64,000 nt of DNA from Neobacillus mesonae (GTDB lineage Bacteria > Bacillota > Bacilli > Paenibacillales > Paenibacillaceae). The notes beneath the pieces are model-generated. The model did no database searches. It was not told the origin of the DNA and saw only the letters and a list, made by a program, of their open reading frames with translations. The DNA is taken from the NCBI GenBank assembly GCA_023715865.1, contig JAMBOW010000001.1, positions 868,001 through 932,000 of the forward strand, given 5' to 3'. Both the position numbers and the translations under genes were made by a program. Each line of letters starts with the position of its first letter. The first letter of the stretch is position 1. Below, in pieces: positions 25,162 through 34,155 of the stretch.

Positions 25162-25578
25162 ATGGATATCATTATATTTAGTCTGGTCAATGTATTACTA
25201 GGGGTCGGAATAGCGGTTGGCTTTATTTACTTAAAAAAACTAAAAAACCTGATCGGGTATCATTTGGGTATGAACATTTCGATGACCATTAGCACCGTCA
25301 GTGCTTTATCGTTTGGAGCGTTATGGGGGTTTCAATATCCACAGCATGCCGGATGGGTCACGATCTTTGCAACGATTGCTGCGATGGTGATCGGGCTTAT
25401 TTTTGGTACACTCGTTGATTATCAAACGATCGTTACCGGTGTTACCAGCGGCATGATGGCGGGCCTTATGGGACCCATGATTGTAATGCACAGTCCAGAT
25501 CCGGTTCCACTTCTGCTGTTCTGTCTATTCCTGTTTTTCTTCTCAATTATCATGCTGTGCAGCTCAGTTAAAGTCTAG
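25162..25578 (+). CDS. Small polytopic membrane protein
   Basis: A 138-residue protein with four predicted membrane segments (about 3-22, 36-56, 64-84 and 113-135) and a Gly/Met-rich loop (GVTSGMMAGLMGPMIVM). It lacks charged catalytic residues inside the segments apart from one Asp (LVDYQTIV). GAGGAGG precedes the ATG. It lies between the mnx-like block and the YjcZ-type peptide gene. I do not recognise a named family. Confidence 0.75.
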   Translation: MDIIIFSLVNVLLGVGIAVGFIYLKKLKNLIGYHLGMNISMTISTVSALSFGALWGFQYPQHAGWVTIFATIAAMVIGLIFGTLVDYQTIVTGVTSGMMAGLMGPMIVMHSPDPVPLLLFCLFLFFFSIIMLCSSVKV

Positions 25579-25677
25579 TGAATTCGTACAGTTTATATAA
25601 AAATAGATACATGTTTAAGCAAACCGACAGCTCGAAGAATAAATTGAAAGTATGATACAGGATAGGAGGTGCGAAGG

Positions 25678-25791
25678 ATGAGCAATAGTGTTCTGGGATC
25701 TTATGATCATGGATCTTCCAAATCTATCGGAATCATTCTCGTATTGTTCATATTGCTTGTTATCATTATTAAAACATTTAAATGGTCTTAA
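25678..25791 (+). CDS. YjcZ-family small sporulation peptide
   Basis: A 37-residue peptide behind GGATAGGAGGTG. After a polar Gly/Ser start (SNSVLGSYDHGSSKS) it has a single hydrophobic helix IGIILVLFILLVIIIKTFKW. This is the YjcZ/YczN-type pattern, common as multiple copies in spore formers and present in spore preparations. A second member lies at 54397-54525. The role is not established. Confidence 0.8.
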   Translation: MSNSVLGSYDHGSSKSIGIILVLFILLVIIIKTFKWS

Positions 25792-25843
25792 TAAAGAAAT
25801 TTTGATCAACTCTTCTGTTACTGTGTGAGGAGGTGAATAGATA

Positions 25844-25978
25844 ATGAATGAAATGGTGAGAGGATTCCTTAAGAAAAAGAAAGTGAAGGTTGTCGTTCTA
25901 AAACCAGGTGAAAAAGTCCTTGTCGTATGTAAACACCGTCATCATAAAAAGCATAATAACCATAGAAGATTTGGTTAA
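25844..25978 (+). CDS. Small basic His-rich peptide, unknown
   Basis: A 44-residue peptide starting at ATG behind GTGAGGAGGTG. The sequence has a Lys block (FLKKKKVKVVVLKPGEK), a short beta-like core (VLVVCKH) and a His/Lys/Asn-rich tail (RHHKKHNNHRRFG). The perfect ribosome site and the position 52 bases after a YjcZ-type gene support translation. The tail recalls small spore coat proteins and could bind metal, but no family is recognised. Confidence 0.6.
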   Translation: MNEMVRGFLKKKKVKVVVLKPGEKVLVVCKHRHHKKHNNHRRFG

Positions 25979-25992
25979 TCATTAACACTTCA

Positions 25993-26066
25993 AAGATCAG
26001 GGTATTTCCGCAGCAATCAAAGCCTTAAAATAATATGAATACGGTTTATATCCTGATCTTCTCTTT
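25993..26066 (+). terminator. Long-loop inverted repeat after the small peptides
   Basis: AAGATCAGG and CCTGATCTT are perfectly complementary but 50 bases apart, and CTCTTT follows. Weak as a terminator; could be a structured 3' end. Confidence 0.35.
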
Positions 26067-26079
26067 AAAAAAGCTAGCT

Positions 26080-26111
26080 GAAGGAAGGCCTTATGCCTTC
26101 CTTCTTTATTT
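26080..26111. terminator. Bidirectional terminator
   Basis: GAAGGAAGGC pairs with GCCTTCCTTC around CTTAT, with TTTATTT on the right side. It lies between the small-peptide genes and the convergent Nudix gene. Confidence 0.85.
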
Positions 26112-26124
26112 GATGCCTGCATAA

Positions 26125-26595
26125 CTAAGTCGTCCTTATATAATTTATACTCTTGGTTCTATCATTTCCTCGTTCGTGCAGCAGCTCCATAAGTCCATCA
26201 GGCACCAGCTTCATCTTAGCTTGGTTCGTCAACATGTCAATCGATTTCCATACTGCTGTATAGTCCTCCTCCCCTTCCATACCACTTATAGCTTCCAATT
26301 CGTACAAAGTTGGGTCAGTAAGATCGGCACGATAGATGAAGTCAATTTCGTGACCAAGCTGCTCCTGAAAAGTAAATATATTCTCAATCACATAGATCAG
26401 CTCAGGATCTGTAATTTCTGCATTGATTTCTTCCTTTATTTCTCGAATGATTGTCTGCTTACTATTCTCCCCGGGTTCAATCGTCCCTCCAATGGGTCTG
26501 TAGTAGAACATATCCATCTCAGGATAATAGGTCTCTTCCAGCAAGAATTCGTCATTCCGCTGGATCAAGCATAAAGCAACATTTCTTATCGGCAT
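26125..26595 (-). CDS. Nudix hydrolase
   Basis: A 156-residue protein with a Nudix box GGTIEPGENSKQTIIREIKEE (positions about 36-58). It keeps the G-x5-E-x7-R-E-x2-E-E pattern; the usual Gly after E-E-x is Asn. Such enzymes hydrolyse nucleoside diphosphates linked to another group. The substrate is not evident. The ATG follows AAGGAGGCG. It lies 34 bases after the MFS exporter gene on the same strand and could be transcribed with it. Confidence 0.88.
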   Translation of the reverse strand: MPIRNVALCLIQRNDEFLLEETYYPEMDMFYYRPIGGTIEPGENSKQTIIREIKEEINAEITDPELIYVIENIFTFQEQLGHEIDFIYRADLTDPTLYELEAISGMEGEEDYTAVWKSIDMLTNQAKMKLVPDGLMELLHERGNDRTKSINYIRTT

Positions 26596-26629
26596 CTTTA
26601 CGCCTCCTTTACGATTTATAATTACATAG

Positions 26630-27901
26630 TTAGGTCACTGAGGTAGAAACCAAAGTCGTTTCATTTACATCCTTAGAATTTGGAAGCCCCCGTGTCGTTT
26701 TATCAATGGACCAGTAAACACCGACGAGAAATACAGCAATGCCGCTGAAGAGAATGACCATTGGGGCACCTATGATTTGACCTAATATTCCTCCGAGCAA
26801 AGAACCGATCGGCATTGCAATTCCGCTTAAGCTATAGGACGCGGAGAATACTCGGCCTAACAGGTGCTGCGGAATTCCCTTTTGCAAGTAGGTGTTGATG
26901 AGTATATTGGTTACACCGCCAGGAAGCCATGCCAGCCCATAGATCGTAACAGATAACAACACGCTTGAACTTAGCATGGAAAGCGACCAGAGCAGACCGC
27001 TAATTAAAAAGGCACCCGCATAAACCTTTCCCATTCCGAAGCGTTCCAGCTTTAAATAAGGTGCCAGCAGTGCGCCTAACATGCTGCCCATCGCTTGAGC
27101 CATAAGGAGATATCCATATATCTCCGCACCGCCGTGAATTCTTCCGAACTCTGGCAGCACAACAAAAGTAGCGCCTCCGACAAAGTTGATGACGATCACA
27201 CCCAGCAGCAGTCTAGAGAAAGATTTGCCAAGCAGCAATCTAATTCCTTCTACGAGTTCGATTTTATAATTACTGAGAAACAGTTTAAGCGCCATTTTTT
27301 TCTCTTTTTTATTGATTTGTTCTTTGTCGGCCGATTTAGGCAAACGGATCAGGGAAAAAATCAACGTTCCTGCCAGAAAGGTGATGGAATCTACCAAGTA
27401 TATGGAAACAGCACCGATCGATACGATGAGAATACCTGCAATCGCATTGCATCCGGTATCGATTCCTTGATTGGCAAAGGTGAATAATGAGTTCGCTTTA
27501 GATAAATCTTTAGGTTCTACAAATTTGGGCAGCGCAGACATTTGCGCCGGATAGACGAGCATATTAAGCGAGGAAAGGATAGGAAAGATAATAAGGACAA
27601 GGCCGACGGTTAAAAACCCCATATAATCAGCTAGCGGAATAACCAGGACTATTGCTGCTTGAGTTAATTGGGAAATAATTAATAAAGGACGTATCGCAAT
27701 TCGATCAATAAAGGGACCTGAGAAAAACTGAATAAATCTTGGAACAATCGATAGAAATCCTGCAAGTCCGGTAAAGAAGGTGGAGCCTCCCAGCTCCGCC
27801 ACCAGCCACATGGCAGCGACGGCATACAGGGAGTCACCAATATTTGTCACCACTCTGCCGAGAAACATCATCCAAAAGTTTTTATTTGTCCACAGACTCA
27901 T
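26630..27901 (-). CDS. MFS transporter (enterobactin-exporter/MefA-like)
   Basis: About 423 residues with twelve hydrophobic segments. The start WTNKNFWMMFLGRVVTNIGD and the pattern GPFIDRIAIRPLLI between helices 2 and 3 are typical of the MFS_3 group, which includes macrolide and enterobactin exporters. The frame opens earlier, but GGAAAGG nine bases before the ATG at 27901 favours that start. It then overlaps the end of the regulator gene by about 20 bases, a sign of translational coupling. Probably a drug or metabolite efflux pump under the regulator's control. Confidence 0.88.
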   Translation of the reverse strand: MSLWTNKNFWMMFLGRVVTNIGDSLYAVAAMWLVAELGGSTFFTGLAGFLSIVPRFIQFFSGPFIDRIAIRPLLIISQLTQAAIVLVIPLADYMGFLTVGLVLIIFPILSSLNMLVYPAQMSALPKFVEPKDLSKANSLFTFANQGIDTGCNAIAGILIVSIGAVSIYLVDSITFLAGTLIFSLIRLPKSADKEQINKKEKKMALKLFLSNYKIELVEGIRLLLGKSFSRLLLGVIVINFVGGATFVVLPEFGRIHGGAEIYGYLLMAQAMGSMLGALLAPYLKLERFGMGKVYAGAFLISGLLWSLSMLSSSVLLSVTIYGLAWLPGGVTNILINTYLQKGIPQHLLGRVFSASYSLSGIAMPIGSLLGGILGQIIGAPMVILFSGIAVFLVGVYWSIDKTTRGLPNSKDVNETTLVSTSVT

Positions 27902-28397
27902 CTGACTCATCCTTTCCTTCAACCGCTTTAATCATAACGCCAATACTGAACTCTTCTTGCTGGACGCCTTCCTGCTTTACCGAAGTTTTTTGCAGCCATC
28001 TTTCTAAAAAGGATTTAAATTCTGCAGTCATCTCTTCTTCCTGTTCTTTGGAAAGACTCATTCTTAGATTGATTGTCGTCGATCGTTTGGATTGATAATT
28101 GCTGCTAAGAACCGGGTCAAGTGCGTCTGTTGAACTGGAATTGAACCATTTGGATTTCGATTTGTAATATTTCTCGGTAACTCCGCCGTTCTTCTTCTCC
28201 TCCACCATTTCAAGCAGTCCGCCATCATAAAGCTTCATCATGTGATAATGAACATTCCCTCCGGATTCACCTAAGATGTCCGCTACTTGCTTTGCTGTTC
28301 TTGGAGTAACTGTGAGCTGCCCAATAATTTTGACCCGCAGTGCATGACCAAGCAGTTTAGATTGTTCAACAGAGACATTCAGCATTTGTTCGTCCAT
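27882..28397 (-). CDS. ArsR-like winged-helix regulator
   Basis: A 171-residue protein with an N-terminal helix-turn-helix (RTAKQVADILGESGGNVHYH, then MMKLYDGGLLEMVEE) of the ArsR/HTH_20 type and a C-terminal domain without metal-binding Cys pairs. It is the first gene of an operon with the MFS exporter, so it probably represses export until a ligand binds. A palindrome (28433-28450) lies upstream of its start. GGGAGG precedes the ATG. Confidence 0.87.
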   Translation of the reverse strand: MDEQMLNVSVEQSKLLGHALRVKIIGQLTVTPRTAKQVADILGESGGNVHYHMMKLYDGGLLEMVEEKKNGGVTEKYYKSKSKWFNSSSTDALDPVLSSNYQSKRSTTINLRMSLSKEQEEEMTAEFKSFLERWLQKTSVKQEGVQQEEFSIGVMIKAVEGKDESDESVDK

Positions 28398-28432
28398 CGA
28401 TCTATACCTCCCGAATTACGTTCCAATTTAAC

Positions 28433-28450
28433 GATCTAATTATTTAGATC
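28433..28450. promoter_or_regulatory. Candidate operator of the ArsR-like regulator
   Basis: GATCTAA and TTAGATC form a perfect inverted repeat around TTAT, 36 bases upstream of the regulator gene. Related half sites (GATCTG, TTAGAT) follow at 28455-28470. Confidence 0.5.
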
Positions 28451-28523
28451 ATCGATCTGTAAAGTTAGATTATCATGACACATCTGAATTGTAAACATAT
28501 TTTTCCATAATTTTAAAAAATAA

Positions 28524-28577
28524 AAAAACATCCGCTTCAGAACAAGCTGGCCCGCAAGTTCTAAAGCGAATGTTTTT
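28524..28577 (-). terminator. Terminator of the helicase operon
   Basis: On the minus strand AAAAACATTCGCTTTAGAAC pairs with GTTCTGAAGCGGATGTTTTT with small mismatches, ten bases after the helicase stop, and runs into T7. Confidence 0.85.
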
Positions 28578-28586
28578 AACTATACT

Positions 28587-30803
28587 CTAATTTTGATTGC
28601 TATGCTTATTGAAATTCATATCTAGTACAGCGGCCAATCCTTTAACATCCAGACCATCAACACTAAAGGCATTTCGTACGAGCTGCGGTGTAACAAACTC
28701 ATCGTACTTACCCAGGTAAGGAGCTTCATCCGGTTCAAGCAGAGAAGCAGGATCTTCACTCAAAGCAAGCTCTTCACGGATGGATTCAAACAACGTATCT
28801 GCATCTGTCTTCCCTGCTACGACCATGTAGTAAGGCTCCATAGGTACAATCGAGCGCAGGCCTAATCGGCCTGACAGGTTATGCTTAAGCAGACGCTCCA
28901 AGGTACGATACTGCTTGCTTCCCGCCCAAGGGAGGATAAATAAAGAATCTCCGCCGGCCGGAATGATCATACTTGTCAAAAGTCCGCTCTCTCGAGCAAG
29001 TCTTCTTGCTCGTTCTAAACGTTGAACAGCACCTGCTGCAAGATAAGGGTAGATGGTATGTTCAGCGAGCACCTGTCTCATCTTCTGCATCACTTTTGTA
29101 TGAATATCTCCTCCTGCACCTAGCCATAGGGTATCCACTTTCCCTTTTGCAGACTTTACATAGAGTGCCTTGTGCCTCGTATCTACTTCTTCCACCTTCC
29201 AGAGCTTACCTGCCAGCGAGAAACAATAGCCCGGAGGCGGTACCGTCGTAATGGAGCCAATTTCCTCAGAGCCGTTGTATACGACATGCTCTTCATCATC
29301 CTTGAATACAGCATAGAAGCGGTAATTATTTACGATCTTTTCCCCGTCTAGTCCAATAATCAGACTTCCTTCTTCAGTCCGCTGAATATGATCGGTTTGA
29401 AGCAGATATTGAAGAAATTGTTTGTACTCATCCACGTTAAAATCCTTGAATGAAGGCAGTGTAAGAACATTTCTGGCTAGCTCGGCAGGCGTCGCTTCCC
29501 CCATGCTCTTAAGTGTACTCATCGTTTGATGGTACAGAACGCCTATAGGCTTCTTTCGGGTGGCTACGGGTTCAACCCATTTATCACGTAAATATAATTC
29601 AATGACTGCAATAGCTCTCAAAAGTGTCCATGGCATACGTGCAGGCAGCTGTGCTTCCTCGTCTTCCTCCTCTGGAATAAAAAACAGCATTTCGGAGGCT
29701 TGATCTCCTCTGCGGCCTGAACGGCCCAGCCTCTGAACAAAGCTTGAACTGCTGTAAGGTGCACCCAGCTGAATAACTCGTTCAAGTTCGCCTAGATCAA
29801 TTCCAAGCTCGAGTGTCACAGTTGCCGCTGCAACCGCAGGACCCTGCCCCGTCCTCAAAGCGGCTTCGGTCTCTTCACGGAGCATAGCGGAAATACTGCC
29901 ATGATGCACATGGAATACGTCTCGTTCTTCGCGTCTCGCTGCGATGCGTCGAAGCTCAAGCGTAGTCAGCTCAGCATCTGAACGGCTGTTTGTGAAGATG
30001 AGAGCTTTTTTTAAGCGAGTAACGTCATATATAAACTGGTGATAATTCTGCTTTGCCAGCTCCAGCTGTTCTGCCTGCTTCTCATCCCGGGCATCCGGAA
30101 ATGAAAAATGCTCCACTGACAGCCGCAGCTTTCTCCCGCCTTGGGGAGCAATGACTTCAGTGGATTGCTCCGTTCCGGCACCGAGCCATCCCGCAGCAGA
30201 TTCATAATCGCTGAGTGTAGCCGAAAGACCGATCCGCCGGGGCAAGCATGCTGCCATACGTTCAATTCGAGTGAGTTGACTAAGTACCTGAATCCCCCGG
30301 TCCGCGCCCATAAATGCATGAACCTCATCAATGATAACGTATCTTAGATCATGAAAAAGCGCAGGAATCGCATTCGGACGGTTCATCAGCAGTCCTTCCA
30401 GCGATTCAGGCGTAATCTGCAGCACACCCGATGGCTTCTGCATGAGCTTTGTCTTCTCTGCCTGAGACACGTCACCATGCCAGTGCCATACAGGCACATT
30501 ACCTTCTTTAAGAAGCTCACGAATTCGTTCAAACTGATCATTAATGAGTGCCTTGAGCGGACCGATGTACAGAATGCCGACAGACTCTGCTGGATGGTTA
30601 TACAGCTCCGTAAGTGCTGGAAAAAAAGCGGCCTCTGTCTTGCCAGAAGCCGTACCTGAGGCAATCAACAGGTGATTGGATGTATCGAATAAGACGCGCG
30701 AGGCTTCCACCTGTGCCTCACGCAAAGTATCCCATCTTTTTCTATAGATAAATTCCTGAATAAAAGGAGCTAGTCTCGTAAAGGGATTAGGGCTTGTACT
30801 CAT
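28587..30803 (-). CDS. DEAD/DEAH-box helicase of a Ter/BREX-like module (Lhr-like)
   Basis: A 738-residue superfamily 2 helicase. The motifs in order are Q-like TLREAQVEA, Walker A SGTASGKTEAAFFP, GPLKALINDQ (Ia), ITPESLEGLL, Walker B IIDEVHAF, GLSATLSD (III), IFTNSRSDAE (IV), LGIDLGELERVIQLG (V) and VQRLGRSGRRGD (VI). The core resembles Lhr and the helicases paired with BrxD-type ATPases. About 340 C-terminal residues carry no motif I can name. Its ATG overlaps the ATPase stop by four bases (ATGA), so expression is coupled. It probably unwinds or translocates on DNA or RNA as part of the three-protein system. Confidence 0.9.
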   Translation of the reverse strand: MSTSPNPFTRLAPFIQEFIYRKRWDTLREAQVEASRVLFDTSNHLLIASGTASGKTEAAFFPALTELYNHPAESVGILYIGPLKALINDQFERIRELLKEGNVPVWHWHGDVSQAEKTKLMQKPSGVLQITPESLEGLLMNRPNAIPALFHDLRYVIIDEVHAFMGADRGIQVLSQLTRIERMAACLPRRIGLSATLSDYESAAGWLGAGTEQSTEVIAPQGGRKLRLSVEHFSFPDARDEKQAEQLELAKQNYHQFIYDVTRLKKALIFTNSRSDAELTTLELRRIAARREERDVFHVHHGSISAMLREETEAALRTGQGPAVAAATVTLELGIDLGELERVIQLGAPYSSSSFVQRLGRSGRRGDQASEMLFFIPEEEDEEAQLPARMPWTLLRAIAVIELYLRDKWVEPVATRKKPIGVLYHQTMSTLKSMGEATPAELARNVLTLPSFKDFNVDEYKQFLQYLLQTDHIQRTEEGSLIIGLDGEKIVNNYRFYAVFKDDEEHVVYNGSEEIGSITTVPPPGYCFSLAGKLWKVEEVDTRHKALYVKSAKGKVDTLWLGAGGDIHTKVMQKMRQVLAEHTIYPYLAAGAVQRLERARRLARESGLLTSMIIPAGGDSLFILPWAGSKQYRTLERLLKHNLSGRLGLRSIVPMEPYYMVVAGKTDADTLFESIREELALSEDPASLLEPDEAPYLGKYDEFVTPQLVRNAFSVDGLDVKGLAAVLDMNFNKHSNQN

Positions 30804-32137
30804 AGATCAAACTCCGCTAGAAAATCATCAAGCTGATCATCCGGCTTCTGTTCCTTTGAAGACGTCGTTTGCATTTCCAGCTCCTTCTCTCCAAGCAGTT
30901 CCTCAAAAGAAGTGGTTGGATGCTGATGAAGTGTATGCAGCATATCCATAATATCACGAACGACCTCTCGTGTTGTCAGCAGCTGTTCAGCTCCAAACCG
31001 TCCCACGGCAGATTGCATGAAAGCAATCAGCTGATCGTCAGTTAGAATGGATTCATATTGAAAGTGCATGGCATGAATATCCCGTAATTTTTGCAGCAGG
31101 ATCAGGATCTCTTCATGAGAAAGCATATCCAGCTTTAGAATAGGCGAGGTATACGTCTTCAGGCTCCCACCGCCATACCGGCCGTCCATAAGACGGGTCC
31201 GCAATGCGTCGTAGCTGAATAGTCCCCTCCGTTCATCCTCTACAAACTGGGGAGTACCTCCCAAATAGATGCCAAGATGCTCTGCTTTGCCCTGCATCGT
31301 ATCGTTAAACATGGTCAGCAGCTTTTCGTAATTACTCTGACGAGAAATGCTGTTCGTTATTTTGTAAAGATTTACTCCTTCGTCAATGAACAGCAGCAGT
31401 CCCTTGTAGCCGATCTTGGACACGAATTCGCTCCACAGCTTCATATAATCATACCAGTTATCGTCATCGATAATTACAGCGACACCAAGTTCCTTACGGG
31501 CCTCGGTTTTGGTTGTAAATTCACCACGAAGCCAGCGCATCGCAGCACCTTTGCGATCATCGTCAGCAAGCTTATATCCATTCCAGTAAGCCGCAAGCAC
31601 CTTGGCAAAATCGAAGCCGTGCACCATATTCTGCATTTCATTAGCTACAGCATAGATTTGGACCTCAACCTTACCAGCGATTACCGGATCGTCTGGGCGC
31701 AGACCGGTTTGTGCTATCATTTCCTGCTGAATCGCTGCAATCCATTTCTGCAATATCGTCTCGAGGGCTCCTCCATCCGGACGAGTCCGGGTCGAGAGAT
31801 GGGTCATCAGCTCGCGATAGGTAGCGAGTCCCTGGCCATTCGTTCCGACCAGACGACGTTCCGGAGACAAATCAGCATCAGCTACAACAAACTCACGATC
31901 CATCGCATAGTTTCGGATCATTTGGAGCAAAAAGCTTTTACCGCTACCGTATCGGCCTGTGATTAGACGAAATGCTGCACCGCCTTCAGCGATATTGTCC
32001 ATATCTCTCAAAATGGATTCAACCTCGGGCTTACGTCCGACCGCTATATGTTCAAGTCCAACTCTTGGAACAACGCCTGCAGTCAAAGAGTTAACGAGGG
32101 CAGTTGTCAGTCGTCTTGGAATTTTCATTTGCTTCAT
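30800..32137 (-). CDS. P-loop ATPase, BrxD/DUF2791-like
   Basis: About 445 residues. It has a Walker A in ITGRYGSGKSFLLQMIR, a Walker B in GLLLFIDEGVNLYKI and a sensor-like YLGGTPQFVEDERRGLFSYD. This is the pattern of DUF2791 ATPases, called BrxD in BREX phage-defence systems. It begins with PRRLTTALVNSLTAGVVPRVGLEHIAVGR as they do. The ATG at 32137 stands nine bases behind CGAGGT and is chosen over one at 32158. It lies seven bases after the TerB-domain gene and overlaps the helicase gene. Likely an AAA-type loader for the helicase; this is an inference. Confidence 0.9.
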   Translation of the reverse strand: MKQMKIPRRLTTALVNSLTAGVVPRVGLEHIAVGRKPEVESILRDMDNIAEGGAAFRLITGRYGSGKSFLLQMIRNYAMDREFVVADADLSPERRLVGTNGQGLATYRELMTHLSTRTRPDGGALETILQKWIAAIQQEMIAQTGLRPDDPVIAGKVEVQIYAVANEMQNMVHGFDFAKVLAAYWNGYKLADDDRKGAAMRWLRGEFTTKTEARKELGVAVIIDDDNWYDYMKLWSEFVSKIGYKGLLLFIDEGVNLYKITNSISRQSNYEKLLTMFNDTMQGKAEHLGIYLGGTPQFVEDERRGLFSYDALRTRLMDGRYGGGSLKTYTSPILKLDMLSHEEILILLQKLRDIHAMHFQYESILTDDQLIAFMQSAVGRFGAEQLLTTREVVRDIMDMLHTLHQHPTTSFEELLGEKELEMQTTSSKEQKPDDQLDDFLAEFDL

Positions 32138-32144
32138 TGTATCT

Positions 32145-34055
32145 TTACCTCGTTTCATTCATACATAACTTGTCCAGCATGCTTATATATTCTTCTGGGA
32201 TAGCCCCATTATCGATAATTAAATCACCGATATGCTCCATGGACGCTTCATTAATTTCTTCGATCAGCAAAGCGGGCATGGATCCCGCTTTATCCGCTGC
32301 ATTCTGCAGTGCAAGCTCCCCCTGATTGTGCTTTACCGCATAGAGGATTTGAAGATGGATGGCGGTTAAACTCGAAGCGAAATCCTTCCACTCCTCATCC
32401 AGTTCCTCTACGTTCCATATGAACAGACTTGCATCATCCATACTCTGCGTAATTTCCGGTTTTTCTTGACTAACTGCCTCTAACTGTTCCGATGATACAG
32501 CATCTGAATCCAAATCCTCATCCCGGGAATAATCCAAATCCTCATCCCGGGAATAATCCATATTCTTAGTCAAGGAAGTTGGCGTAGGCATAGGAGCCGG
32601 TGCAGTGAAATCAAAGTTCATGACAGTTTGAGTAATATCCGATGCGGGCTGTTTCTTTTTTACAGATGGCGGTATAGACTTCGATACCTCGTCAGTGAGG
32701 AGCATATCCCTAACCTCATCCGATTCACGCTGCAGCTGAAGAAGCCTGCTTCGGTTGATTTGGACTTGGGGACGTACCGCCTTGGCGGTCTGATCTTTAA
32801 GAGTCTGCATTTCTTTTTTTAAATATCGGGTAACGAGCTCTCCTACTTCATCTTCAATCTCGATCCCGCGCAATCTGCCTTTGTATCCCTTCAGCTCCCG
32901 CAGCTTATTCTCAGTGAACCGCACAAGCTGAGTAAGATAAGCCCGCAGCGGCTTGTGTTCACTAATCGGAATAGAAGTGACTACTTTCGTTCTGCCATAT
33001 AGCTGATGATCATACAGCGCGCTTCGAAATAAGGTCCGACTTAACCGTCTTGGTCTAGGTTCAAATCGGGAAATTAAGCGGACACCTTTTGTCTTATATA
33101 AAAACTGATCCACCAGTGCAATAACTTTTGGCGTAAAATTAGTCATCTCATAACGTCCGCTCTCTATATAAAAGCGGCTTCGTTCAGGATCATAGTCCAG
33201 CAGTTGAAAAAGAGACTCCCATTTCAAATCCACAGGGTCTGCATGAAATCTTCTCTGCCATTCCAGTTCCTTCAGTTCGTTAGACATATTACGAGGAAGC
33301 TTCTTAAACGTCTCCTCGTTCGTATATTCCAGCTCGTGGATCATAGAAAAATCATACAGCCATTCCCGCATGTACGTATCCAGTTTCGGATGTTTTTTTC
33401 GGTACGCTTGCCAGGTCCGGTTCATTAGATCATAGCCTTCGGATGGGTTTCCCCACCCAATTCCATTAATGAGCTCATAGACATACACAAACAGATAAGA
33501 TAAGTCTGTATCGGGATAATTGCCTGATCTTACTTCCGATCTCCAGTAAAAATACCATTTATATTGCTCAGATGACATTTGATCATATGTAGGCCAGTAG
33601 CTGTGAAATGGAGCAAAGGGGGCCTTCTCTTCGGTATGATGGCACAGCTGTCTTGCCCTGTAAGCAAACTGCTGCTCACGAGAAATATAACGGAAATCTT
33701 GTTCCCAATTCACCTCATTTACCGCATCCTTAGGTGCATAAATTTGACGATTGGGTATACTGCGGGATGAATCATCCATTGCTGATAAGCTCTCTTCATG
33801 CATCCCAGCCAGCAGAGCCTGATAGTCTGATTGGCTTTGTGCTGAGTCTTTATGAACAACGGGGCTGCTGCCGGAATCCCCCCATTCAACATGATCGGGA
33901 ATATCTAAATCTACCGGATCATTGGCAATTGTATACTGCGAAGCAGCGTTATTTATGTTGTTATCCAGTTTATCTTCATTATGTGGAATCGGAACATCTC
34001 TTTCATTTCCGGACAAATTGAATTCAGCAAAACGGAGCTGGTCGTTTTTTTTCAT
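32145..34055 (-). CDS. TerB-N/TerB-C domain protein
   Basis: A 636-residue protein. Residues 1-110 are polar and probably disordered. The TerB-N domain at about 125-330 shows the typical YKWYFYWRSEVRSGNYPDTD and SYLFVYVYELINGIGWGN segments. A Pro/Asp-rich linker at about 470-540 contains DYSRDEDL twice, and the last 90 residues look like TerB-C (LTAIHLQILYAVKHNQGE...). TerB-N/C proteins are known next to helicases and BrxD-type ATPases in systems linked to DNA processing and phage or stress response. First gene of the three-gene operon, with GGAGG ten bases before the ATG. No membrane segments. Confidence 0.85.
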   Translation of the reverse strand: MKKNDQLRFAEFNLSGNERDVPIPHNEDKLDNNINNAASQYTIANDPVDLDIPDHVEWGDSGSSPVVHKDSAQSQSDYQALLAGMHEESLSAMDDSSRSIPNRQIYAPKDAVNEVNWEQDFRYISREQQFAYRARQLCHHTEEKAPFAPFHSYWPTYDQMSSEQYKWYFYWRSEVRSGNYPDTDLSYLFVYVYELINGIGWGNPSEGYDLMNRTWQAYRKKHPKLDTYMREWLYDFSMIHELEYTNEETFKKLPRNMSNELKELEWQRRFHADPVDLKWESLFQLLDYDPERSRFYIESGRYEMTNFTPKVIALVDQFLYKTKGVRLISRFEPRPRRLSRTLFRSALYDHQLYGRTKVVTSIPISEHKPLRAYLTQLVRFTENKLRELKGYKGRLRGIEIEDEVGELVTRYLKKEMQTLKDQTAKAVRPQVQINRSRLLQLQRESDEVRDMLLTDEVSKSIPPSVKKKQPASDITQTVMNFDFTAPAPMPTPTSLTKNMDYSRDEDLDYSRDEDLDSDAVSSEQLEAVSQEKPEITQSMDDASLFIWNVEELDEEWKDFASSLTAIHLQILYAVKHNQGELALQNAADKAGSMPALLIEEINEASMEHIGDLIIDNGAIPEEYISMLDKLCMNETR

Positions 34056-34155
34056 AGATTATAAACCTCCATCACGACTATGATTATAACATTTCAATAG
34101 ACGGTTTAAACACTATTCGACCATTGTCGTTAACTTCGGCAAAAGCTTCCATATA

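Noticed and set aside
28587-34055. Complete BREX system
   Set aside because: A BrxD-like ATPase and a helicase are present, but no PglX methylase, PglZ phosphatase, BrxC or Lon-like protease is in the window.
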